A stretch of 8,516 bases of DNA from Dasania sp051277005 (GTDB taxonomy: Bacteria > Pseudomonadota > Gammaproteobacteria > Pseudomonadales > Dasaniaceae). Under the pieces are notes generated by a model. It did not search any database. It was given only the letters and a program-made list of their open reading frames with translations, and was not told the origin of the DNA. A program made the translations under genes and the position numbers. The stretch covers positions 1 through 8,516 of the forward strand of contig JBNMPS010000120.1 of the NCBI GenBank assembly GCA_051277005.1, given 5' to 3'. Shown piece by piece: positions 1-5,022 of the stretch; within the stretch, counting starts at the first letter, position 1, and every line of letters starts with the position of its first letter.

Positions 1-1067
1 CCTTGAGCGGGTAGCCATAAAAAGCCGTAATCCACACTCAACTCTAAACCGGGTGAAATCTCTTCTAAACGATACTGATCTTTAGGGCCTGCATAAAACT
101 GTGATTTAATCTCACCTTGCTGTCCTGATGCCACTTCAATTGCGGGGCCAGTAAAGCGAACAAGGTTTAAGCCATCAGCTGTTTTAACACTTGAAAAGCT
201 ATTATTGGTTTCAACGTCAGGAATCCATGCGGTTAAAAAATAGTGCTGAATAATGGCAGCCCAACCACCTTGGCGGCTATCTTTGTAAGGGGCTTCAGCC
301 ATGTCATCAAAACTGACTTTATTGTATGGCTCCTCTATTTGAGTAAAAGCAGCACCTAAGTAAGGCGATAAGCCCATACCACCGCTATCGGTACCGGGGT
401 CACTACTACTATCTCTTTTTAACTGGCCAAACATGCCAGCACTCCAGCTCTCTGTGCTGGTGTTATCAATTAAGTAATCAACGCTAATGACATATTCACC
501 TCGGGTAAAGGTGAAGCGCTTAGTAATTGATACTTGTTGATCGGTCATTAAGTGTAAATCAACGATTAATTGATCTTGACCGTTAGCCATTTGATATTGG
601 CGACTAACACTATTAAATAATGGCCGGCCTTTATTGGTATCAGTGCCGTTTTTACCCACTAAGCCACTTTGCGCAATATAAGTTCGCTCCGTGTTTTGTT
701 CCATTAATACAAAAGGAACATCGGGTGTATCGATTGCGGCAAAGTGTTTAGGCAAGGCAACCGCCGTAATATCGCCACCAACTGGGTTAATCTCCAGTTT
801 TAATGCATCGGTGGTAACCAGAATAGTGTCTTGGTTAAGCTCTACCGTGGCAACTGCTTTTTGTTCAGCGGTTCCCGAAGGGAAATTTTCCTGTGGGCTT
901 GGCTCATTAGGAATTAAAGCATCTGCATTGTCAGCTGGGGCCGCTTCAGTTTGTTGGATGTTAGCCACAGGCGCTTTATGCTCAGTACGAAACTGGCTCC
1001 ACTCAATGAGTAACATATAAGAAAGAACCGCGACGGCTCCAATCAATAAATAGCGTTTAAAGTCCAT
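1..1067 (-). CDS. yidC: YidC membrane protein insertase, 5' part (C-terminal half beyond the window)
   Basis: YidC inserts inner-membrane proteins and helps them fold, with SecYEG or alone. The reading frame is open from ATG at 1067-1065 to the left edge: 355 codons without a stop, against about 540-560 for gammaproteobacterial YidC. Seen here are a short cytoplasmic start (MDFKR), one hydrophobic N-terminal helix at about residues 5-21 (signal anchor), a Pro/Ala/Glu-rich linker to about residue 60, and then the large periplasmic beta domain typical of Gram-negative YidC. That domain runs to a segment like E. coli LTVDYGWLW (here LSVDYGFLWL) just before the window edge, where the second membrane helix should begin. 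The five-helix insertase core is therefore not visible. The ATG follows the yidD stop by 2 nt with no clear Shine-Dalgarno sequence, which suggests translational coupling. Identity rests on position in the operon, topology and residue similarity. Confidence 0.95.
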   Translation of the reverse strand, partial: MDFKRYLLIGAVAVLSYMLLIEWSQFRTEHKAPVANIQQTEAAPADNADALIPNEPSPQENFPSGTAEQKAVATVELNQDTILVTTDALKLEINPVGGDITAVALPKHFAAIDTPDVPFVLMEQNTERTYIAQSGLVGKNGTDTNKGRPLFNSVSRQYQMANGQDQLIVDLHLMTDQQVSITKRFTFTRGEYVISVDYLIDNTSTESWSAGMFGQLKRDSSSDPGTDSGGMGLSPYLGAAFTQIEEPYNKVSFDDMAEAPYKDSRQGGWAAIIQHYFLTAWIPDVETNNSFSSVKTADGLNLVRFTGPAIEVASGQQGEIKSQFYAGPKDQYRLEEISPGLELSVDYGFLWLPAQ

Positions 1068-1069
1068 AA

Positions 1070-1312
1070 TTATTCTGTTGGATGTTGGTGGTGATGATTG
1101 GTATCCGGAACGGGGTCGTAACCTCCGGGATTAAAAGGATGACAGCGTAACAGTCGGCGCAAGGCGAGCCAAGAACCTTTTATTATTCCCTGCTGTTCAA
1201 CTGCCTGAATCGCGTAACTGGAACAACTAGGGTAAAAACGGCAATTATCGCCTAAAAAAGGGCTAACGCAATATTTATAGGCTTTTATACAGCTGATCAA
1301 TATTTTGCGCAT
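1070..1312 (-). CDS. yidD: YidD, membrane protein insertion efficiency factor
   Basis: An 80-residue protein of the YidD (UPF0161) family, close to the usual 70-85 residues. In E. coli YidD lies at the inner membrane and helps YidC-dependent insertion; its mechanism is poorly understood. The N-terminus (MRKILISCIKAYKYCVSPFLG) is a short amphipathic or hydrophobic helix with basic residues. The family signature follows: CRFYPSCSSYA at residues 24-34, the KGSWLALRRLLRCHPF block at 45-60, and NPGGYDPVP at 61-69. Cysteines 24, 30 and 57 are the conserved ones. The tail is histidine-rich (HHHQH). It starts at ATG 1312-1310, 18 nt after the rnpA stop, with a weak AAGG about 7 nt upstream, and ends 2 nt before yidC. 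Conserved neighbourhood and motif make the call secure. Confidence 0.97.
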   Translation of the reverse strand: MRKILISCIKAYKYCVSPFLGDNCRFYPSCSSYAIQAVEQQGIIKGSWLALRRLLRCHPFNPGGYDPVPDTNHHHQHPTE

Positions 1313-1330
1313 GGTAAGCCTTGAGCGGGG

Positions 1331-1705
1331 CTAGGATTGCTTCGATTTTTGGTTAACTTTACGATGTAGCTGTTGCCACATATTTGCAATCATTTGATGC
1401 AGGGTAGCGTTATCCATATGGTCAATACCATGTCTGGCCAGTATGACAATATCTAGAGCAGGTATGTTAGCTTGATTAAGTCGAAAACTTTCTCTGATAA
1501 TACGCTTAACACGATTACGTTGAGCGGCTAATCGAACATTTTTTTTGGCTATAACTAAACCTAAACGAGGATGTGACAATCGATTAGGTTTAGTTAAGAA
1601 AAGGACTTCTTTTGAAGAGACTTTAAACTTGGCATTATCAAATACCGGTTTATAGTCAGATGCCTTTAAAAGACGTTTTGATTTATCAAAGGCATAGTCG
1701 GCCAT
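1331..1705 (-). CDS. rnpA: RNase P protein component
   Basis: This is the protein subunit of RNase P. It binds the catalytic RNA and the 5' leader of precursor tRNAs, which the enzyme cleaves to form mature tRNA 5' ends. With the ATG at 1705-1703 it has 124 residues (E. coli: 119). The diagnostic basic RNR helix is at residues 62-75 (QRNRVKRIIRESFR), preceded by the family block HPRLGLVIAKKNV. The frame also opens at GTG 1714-1712 (127 residues). The ATG was chosen because MADYAF then lines up with the E. coli N-terminus MVKLAF; neither start has a clear Shine-Dalgarno sequence. It lies 20 nt downstream of rpmH and is probably co-transcribed with it, as in most bacteria. The C-terminal tail is rich in Lys, Gln and Ser. 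Identity is firm and the start is likely. Confidence 0.97.
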   Translation of the reverse strand: MADYAFDKSKRLLKASDYKPVFDNAKFKVSSKEVLFLTKPNRLSHPRLGLVIAKKNVRLAAQRNRVKRIIRESFRLNQANIPALDIVILARHGIDHMDNATLHQMIANMWQQLHRKVNQKSKQS

Positions 1706-1725
1706 TACAGGCACAACAGCAGTGA

Positions 1726-1860
1726 TTAAGCGCTTAGGCTCTTACGGCCTTTTGCACGACGGCGAGTAATGACTGCGCGGCCATTTTTAGTCGCCATACG
1801 AGCGCGAAAACCGTGATTACGCTTGCGCTTTAAGTTGCTTGGTTGAAAGGTTCTTTTCAT
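1726..1860 (-). CDS. rpmH: Ribosomal protein L34
   Basis: A 44-residue, extremely basic protein of the large ribosomal subunit. The start MKRTFQPSNLKRKRNHGFRA is the near-invariant L34 signature, and the rest (RMATKNGRAVITRRRAKGRK, ending SLSA) continues the family pattern, so length and sequence are complete. ATG is at 1860-1858 and TAA at 1728-1726. The leader has GGA about 8-10 nt before the ATG as a modest ribosome-binding site. It is the first gene of the leftward rpmH-rnpA-yidD-yidC operon and is transcribed away from the origin from the promoter at 1938-1966. L34 is needed in far larger amounts than RnpA or YidD. The weak initiation signals of the downstream genes fit that. Confidence 0.98.
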   Translation of the reverse strand: MKRTFQPSNLKRKRNHGFRARMATKNGRAVITRRRAKGRKSLSA

Positions 1861-1937
1861 GACAAAAATCCAATAGCTAATATTTCGAGTGTTCGATTTC
1901 ACATGGCATCAGACTGACCCCCGGCGAAGAACCGCGC

Positions 1938-1966
1938 ATTCTAGAGAAAAGCATCGGCAATATCAA
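1938..1966 (-). promoter_or_regulatory. Sigma70-type promoter of rpmH operon
   Basis: On the minus strand, TTGATA (1966-1961, 5 of 6 to the -35 consensus) and TAGAAT (1943-1938, 5 of 6 to the -10 consensus) are separated by exactly 17 bp. The expected start point is near 1931, giving a leader of about 70 nt before rpmH. The bases just after the -10 box are GCGCGG; a GC-rich discriminator like this is typical of stringently controlled ribosomal promoters, so growth-rate regulation by ppGpp is inferred. It is the best promoter match seen in the window. Confidence 0.75.
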
Positions 1967-2063
1967 ATTCTTTCTGGGCATATTTCAAACAAATTGCCAG
2001 ATAAAAATAACCCCCTATATATAGAAGAAGGATTTCCGTTAAACCACTACATATAGATGTAAT

Positions 2064-2079
2064 AAATATATATATATTT
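2064..2079. repeat. 16-bp A/T palindrome at left edge of origin
   Basis: AAATATATATATATTT is a perfect 16-bp palindrome made only of A and T, inside a 20-bp A/T-only run. A related short palindrome, CTATATATAG, lies about 40 bp to the left. Such sequence melts easily and could be a second unwinding site or a flexible spacer beside the IHF site. No specific binding protein can be named. Confidence 0.5.
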
Positions 2080-2087
2080 GCACACTA

Positions 2088-2100
2088 AATCAACAGCTTA
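2088..2100 (+). promoter_or_regulatory. Putative IHF binding site in oriC
   Basis: AATCAACAGCTTA matches the IHF consensus WATCAANNNNTTR at every defined position. It ends 8 bp before the first DnaA box. In E. coli IHF bends oriC next to its leftmost DnaA boxes to help DnaA load and open the duplex; the same role is inferred here. One consensus match can arise by chance, but its position inside the origin raises its weight. Confidence 0.6.
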
Positions 2101-2108
2101 TACCTTAG

Positions 2109-2117
2109 TTATACACA
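2109..2117 (+). promoter_or_regulatory. DnaA box (TTATACACA)
   Basis: Perfect match to the DnaA-box consensus TTATNCACA on the plus strand. Its start is 12 bp before that of the next box, about one helical turn, so two DnaA molecules could bind cooperatively on one face. It points towards the AT-rich stretch. Confidence 0.85.
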
Positions 2118-2120
2118 GGT

Positions 2121-2129
2121 TTATCCACA
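2121..2129 (+). promoter_or_regulatory. DnaA box (TTATCCACA)
   Basis: Perfect match to the high-affinity form TTATCCACA on the plus strand. It directly abuts the AT-rich unwinding stretch that begins at about 2131, so it is the likely anchor from which DnaA extends onto melted DNA. Confidence 0.88.
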
Positions 2130-2210
2130 GCTTATATAACGTTATTTTATTTTTTGTTTTTTTGAGATTATTTTTTTAACTCGTTGATTTAAAGCGATTT
2201 TATGTGTTTT

Positions 2211-2219
2211 TTTGGATAA
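2211..2219 (-). promoter_or_regulatory. Weak DnaA box (one mismatch)
   Basis: The minus strand reads TTATCCAAA, one mismatch from TTATCCACA. It lies 16 bp from the perfect minus-strand box and shares T-rich flanking sequence with it, so the two look like a degenerate direct repeat. It may be a low-affinity site filled only at high DnaA-ATP levels (inference). Confidence 0.5.
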
Positions 2220-2226
2220 ATATTTT

Positions 2227-2235
2227 TGTGGATAA
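2227..2235 (-). promoter_or_regulatory. DnaA box (TTATCCACA, minus strand)
   Basis: TGTGGATAA on the plus strand is a perfect TTATCCACA on the minus strand. It closes the AT-rich stretch on the dnaA side and faces the two plus-strand boxes. Being about 170 bp before the dnaA start and next to a possible -10 element, it could also mediate autorepression of dnaA. Confidence 0.85.
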
Positions 2236-2251
2236 GTTAGCTTTTGGAGAG

Positions 2252-2257
2252 TACAAT
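2252..2257 (+). promoter_or_regulatory. Possible -10 element of dnaA promoter
   Basis: TACAAT (5 of 6 to TATAAT) lies 16 bp after the last DnaA box and would give a dnaA leader of about 145 nt. No convincing -35 hexamer sits at 16-18 bp; that region overlaps the DnaA box at 2227-2235, which would suit DnaA repression of its own gene. A second AT-rich candidate (TATAAA, 2359-2364) also lacks a -35. This call is tentative. Confidence 0.25.
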
Positions 2258-2272
2258 TCCAGCCTAGATTAC

Positions 2273-2331
2273 TGTCTACATCCCTGCGTTTAGCATCTTA
2301 CTCCCCTCATGACTAAGAAGCGGCATAGACA
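2273..2331 (+). promoter_or_regulatory. Potential hairpin in dnaA leader
   Basis: The leader between origin and dnaA holds nested inverted repeats. An inner arm at 2293-2300 (GCATCTTA) pairs with 2314-2321 (TAAGAAGC) over seven base pairs with one A-A mismatch and a 13-nt loop. An outer arm TGTCTA (2273-2278) pairs with TAGACA (2326-2331). It has no T-run after it, so it does not look like an intrinsic terminator. It could affect dnaA mRNA stability or translation, or be chance. Otherwise nothing recognisable is seen in 2258-2392. Confidence 0.3.
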
Positions 2332-2392
2332 ACAATAATAATCGCTCAATATCATCGCTATAAAATAGGCAGCACTATTCAATGTTGTTGCC

Positions 2393-2398
2393 AAGGAG
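2393..2398 (+). promoter_or_regulatory. Ribosome binding site that sets the dnaA start
   Basis: AAGGAG is the strongest Shine-Dalgarno sequence in the window. It stands 7 nt before TTG 2406-2408, ideal spacing, but lies downstream of the in-frame ATG at 2382, which it therefore cannot serve. It thus decides in favour of the TTG start. Confidence 0.8.
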
Positions 2399-2405
2399 TT
2401 GTTTT

Positions 2406-3812
2406 TTGCCCGGGAAAATTTGGCAGCAATGCGTTAATTACCTCCAGGATGAACTGCCTTCACAGCAGTTTAATACTTGGATACGCCCGTTAAAAATCAA
2501 TCCTGATGTGAGTGATGCGATTCAATTGTCAGCACCTAACCGTTACATAAAAGATTGGGTTTGTGATAAATACATGGAGCGTATTAAAGAATTAGTTTCT
2601 GAGCTCAGCAGTCATGGCCCACTAGAGGTTAAATTAGAGATTAACGCTCAAACGCCTACCTTTAGACGGCGTACACCTGCTGCTTCAGCCTCCTCCAGTG
2701 CAGGCGCTGTTAAAAATGTTGTTACTCATAAGCCAATGGGCATGCAGATGAGCAAAGCCCGTAAGGTGGACGTTGAAGGGGGTATTCAGCACGACACCAA
2801 ACTCTTTTCTAACTATACCTTTGATACCTTTGTTGAAGGCAAATCTAACCAATTAGCTAGGGCGGCTGCTAAACAAGTGGCTGAAAGCTCAGGTGATGCC
2901 TATAACCCACTATTTTTATATGGCGGTGTGGGTTTAGGTAAAACCCATTTAATGCACGCCGTGGGCAATGCTTTGATGGAGCGCAACCCAAAAGCCAAGG
3001 TGGTTTACATACCGTCAGAGCGTTTTGTTGCCGATATGGTAAAAGCGTTACAACTTAATGCCATTAATGAATTTAAGCGCTATTATCGTAGTGTTGATGC
3101 GCTATTAATTGATGATATTCAATTGTTTGCCGGTAAAGAGCGTTCACAGGAAGAGTTTTTTCATACCTTTAATGCTTTATTAGAGGGCGGCCAACAAATG
3201 ATCTTAACCTGCGACCGTTTTCCTAAGGAGATCAGTGGCTTAGAAGATAGGTTAAAATCAAGATTTGGTTGGGGCTTAACGGTAGGTGTAGAGCCTCCAG
3301 AATTAGAAACCCGGGTAGCGATACTATTAAAGAAGGCAGAGCAATCTAATATCAATTTGCCGGCAGATGCGGCATTTTTTATTGCTCAAAGAATACGCTC
3401 CCATGTAAGGGATTTAGAAGGTGCGCTTAAGCGTGTTATTGCCAGCGCACACTTTACTGGCAGGCCTATTGATGTAGAGTTGGTACGCGAGTCATTAAAA
3501 GACTTACTGGCCGTACAAGATAAATTAATAAACTTGGATAACATCCTAAAAATTGTTGCCGAGTATTACAAAATAAAAGTTTCGGATTTGTTATCAAAGC
3601 GACGCAGTCGTTCGGTGGCCAGGCCCAGACAAATGGCTATGGCTTTAGCGAAAGAGCTAACCAACCATAGCTTGCCAGAAATTGGCGACAGTTTAGGTGG
3701 TCGGGATCATACAACGGTGTTGTATGCCTGTAGAAAGATTAATGAATTGCGTGAAGAAAACTCCGATATCCGTGAGGATTTTCAAAACTTATTGCGTACA
3801 TTGACCACCTAA
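2406..3812 (+). CDS. dnaA: Chromosomal replication initiator DnaA (TTG start)
   Basis: DnaA binds its boxes in oriC, forms an ATP-dependent helical oligomer, melts the AT-rich element and recruits DnaB helicase. The frame opens at ATG 2382 (476 residues), but the TTG at 2406 is preferred (468 residues): AAGGAG lies 7 nt before it, and the product then starts MPGKIWQQC, matching the Pseudomonas/E. coli start M-x-x-x-WQQC. Positions from the TTG: domain I at about 1-80 (LQDELPSQQFNTWIRPL); a Ser/Ala-rich linker at about 85-130; AAA+ domain III with Walker A GGVGLGKTH (173-181), Walker B LLIDDIQ (233-239), box VII EDRLKSRFGWG with the Arg finger, and sensor II around RSHVRDLEGAL (331-341); and domain IV with the box-binding helix-turn-helix signature GGRDHTTVL (431-439). 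It is complete and ends 71 nt before dnaN. Origin boxes just upstream suggest autoregulation. Confidence 0.98.
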   Translation: MPGKIWQQCVNYLQDELPSQQFNTWIRPLKINPDVSDAIQLSAPNRYIKDWVCDKYMERIKELVSELSSHGPLEVKLEINAQTPTFRRRTPAASASSSAGAVKNVVTHKPMGMQMSKARKVDVEGGIQHDTKLFSNYTFDTFVEGKSNQLARAAAKQVAESSGDAYNPLFLYGGVGLGKTHLMHAVGNALMERNPKAKVVYIPSERFVADMVKALQLNAINEFKRYYRSVDALLIDDIQLFAGKERSQEEFFHTFNALLEGGQQMILTCDRFPKEISGLEDRLKSRFGWGLTVGVEPPELETRVAILLKKAEQSNINLPADAAFFIAQRIRSHVRDLEGALKRVIASAHFTGRPIDVELVRESLKDLLAVQDKLINLDNILKIVAEYYKIKVSDLLSKRRSRSVARPRQMAMALAKELTNHSLPEIGDSLGGRDHTTVLYACRKINELREENSDIREDFQNLLRTLTT

Positions 3813-3827
3813 GCGAAAATTAATAAA

Positions 3828-3866
3828 AATTAGTACGATAAAACTCAGTAAATTAACACGATAAAA
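3828..3866 (+). repeat. Two imperfect 16-nt direct repeats in dnaA-dnaN gap
   Basis: AATTAGTACGATAAAA (3828-3843) and AATTAACACGATAAAA (3851-3866) agree at 14 of 16 positions and are 23 bp apart start to start, about two helical turns. The 71-nt gap is otherwise AT-rich, with no terminator and only a weak AGAG before the dnaN ATG. It could be a regulatory duplication or a relic of slippage; no known binding motif is recognised. Confidence 0.55.
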
Positions 3867-3883
3867 AACATAGAGATCAAATA

Positions 3884-4990
3884 ATGAAATTTGTGATTTC
3901 CAGAGACGCCCTATTAAAGCCACTTAATCTTGTTGCAGGTGTTGTTGAGCGCCGTCATACCTTGCCAATTTTGTCGAATGTGATGCTGGCTTTGGAAGGA
4001 GATCAACTTTCTATTACCGGTACCGATCTTGAAGTTGAGCTAGTAGGGCGAGTTGCCTTAGCTCAATCGCCTGCTTCGGGCGGTGAAATCACGGTTCCCG
4101 CTAGAAAATTAGCGGATATCTGTAAATCGTTACCTGATGGTAGTGATATTGAATTTATCGTGGGTGATGACAGAGTCACAGTTAAAGCGGGCCGTAGTCG
4201 CTTTTCATTATCGACACTCGCGGCGGGTGATTTCCCCAATGTAGAGCAAGGTCCCGGTAGCCAAAGCTTTGTGTTAAAACAAGGTGATTTAAAGCGCTTA
4301 ATTGATAGAACCAGCTTTGCTATGGCTCAGCAAGATGTTCGTTACTACTTAAATGGCATGTTGTGGGAAGTTAACGCCGGTTATTTACGGATGGTTGCTA
4401 CTGATGGCCACCGTTTGGCGATGTGTACCTTAGAGACGCCTATTGATGCAGCAGAATTATTACAGGTCATTCTGCCGCGTAAAGGGGTGATTGAACTCTC
4501 TCGTTTGTTAATTAATGAAGATCAAGACGTAGATGTCGTGATTGGTTCAAACCATATTCGCGCTACAACCACTGATTTTACCTTCACCTCTAAGTTGGTG
4601 GATGGCAAATTCCCAGATTATGACCGCGTTTTACCTAAGCAAACTACCAAGGCAATCTTTGGTTCGCGTGAAGATTTACGTCATGCTTTCTCACGTACGG
4701 CTATTTTATCGAATGAAAAATACCGTGGTGTACGCTTAATGCTCTCTGATGCCAGCTTAAAAATTATCGCCAACAACCCTGAGCAAGAAGAAGCCGAAGA
4801 AGTGGTTAATGTTGAATATGCGGGTGAAGAGTTAGAAATTGGCTTTAATGTTAGCTATTTACTGGATGTGTTAGCGGTATTGAGCGGCGATAAAGTGAAA
4901 CTTTCACTGTCTGATGCCAACAGCAGTGCTTTGTTGGAAGAGTCTGAGCAGGGCGATTCCCGCTATGTTGTTATGCCTATGAGGCTGTAA
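3884..4990 (+). CDS. dnaN: DNA polymerase III beta subunit (sliding clamp)
   Basis: DnaN forms a ring-shaped dimer around DNA that holds the polymerase III core and also binds MutS, MutL, Hda, ligase and translesion polymerases. The ORF is 368 residues (E. coli: 366) and has three clamp-fold repeats of about 120 residues. Characteristic stretches are the N-terminus MKFVISRDALLKPL, HTLPILSNVML at about 25-36, TDLEVEL at about 47-53, YYLNGMLWE at about 153-161, the ATDGHRLAM block at about 171-179 that lines the partner-binding pocket, NEKYRGVRLML at about 277-287, and the canonical C-terminus YVVMPMRL, whose Met-Pro-Met-Arg-Leu closes the pocket. The ATG has no strong Shine-Dalgarno sequence. 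It lies 71 nt after dnaA and 32 nt before recF, likely in one transcript. No unusual residues are seen. Confidence 0.98.
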   Translation: MKFVISRDALLKPLNLVAGVVERRHTLPILSNVMLALEGDQLSITGTDLEVELVGRVALAQSPASGGEITVPARKLADICKSLPDGSDIEFIVGDDRVTVKAGRSRFSLSTLAAGDFPNVEQGPGSQSFVLKQGDLKRLIDRTSFAMAQQDVRYYLNGMLWEVNAGYLRMVATDGHRLAMCTLETPIDAAELLQVILPRKGVIELSRLLINEDQDVDVVIGSNHIRATTTDFTFTSKLVDGKFPDYDRVLPKQTTKAIFGSREDLRHAFSRTAILSNEKYRGVRLMLSDASLKIIANNPEQEEAEEVVNVEYAGEELEIGFNVSYLLDVLAVLSGDKVKLSLSDANSSALLEESEQGDSRYVVMPMRL

Positions 4991-5022
4991 CATAGGGTTT
5001 ATTTACACGCCTATATAATCTT

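Larger units (their letters stand above)
2060..2236. other. oriC: Chromosomal replication origin (oriC core)
   Basis: This is the core of the 545-bp gap between divergent rpmH and dnaA, the usual origin position in Pseudomonas-type gammaproteobacteria. In order it holds an A/T-only stretch (2060-2079), an IHF consensus (2088-2100), two perfect DnaA boxes on the plus strand (2109-2117, 2121-2129), an AT-rich stretch at 2131-2226 (79 of 96 bases A or T), a one-mismatch box on the minus strand (2211-2219) and a perfect minus-strand box (2227-2235). The AT stretch contains GATTATTTTTTTA, similar to the E. coli unwinding 13-mers, and is the likely DNA unwinding element. No GATC occurs in the gap, so Dam/SeqA control as in enterics is unlikely. 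The exact limits are inferred. Confidence 0.88.

Noticed and set aside
691..1020. Open frame of 109 codons on the plus strand
   Set aside because: It lies wholly inside yidC in antisense, resembles no protein family and has no ribosome-binding site; a shadow frame.
2309..2338. Nine-codon open frame (MTKKRHRQQ) in the dnaA leader
   Set aside because: No ribosome-binding site precedes it and so short a frame is expected by chance; it also overlaps the possible hairpin.
5014..5019. Perfect TATAAT just before recF
   Set aside because: Transcription would start at or inside the recF start codon, and no -35 hexamer is found at 16-18 bp; AT-rich chance match more likely.
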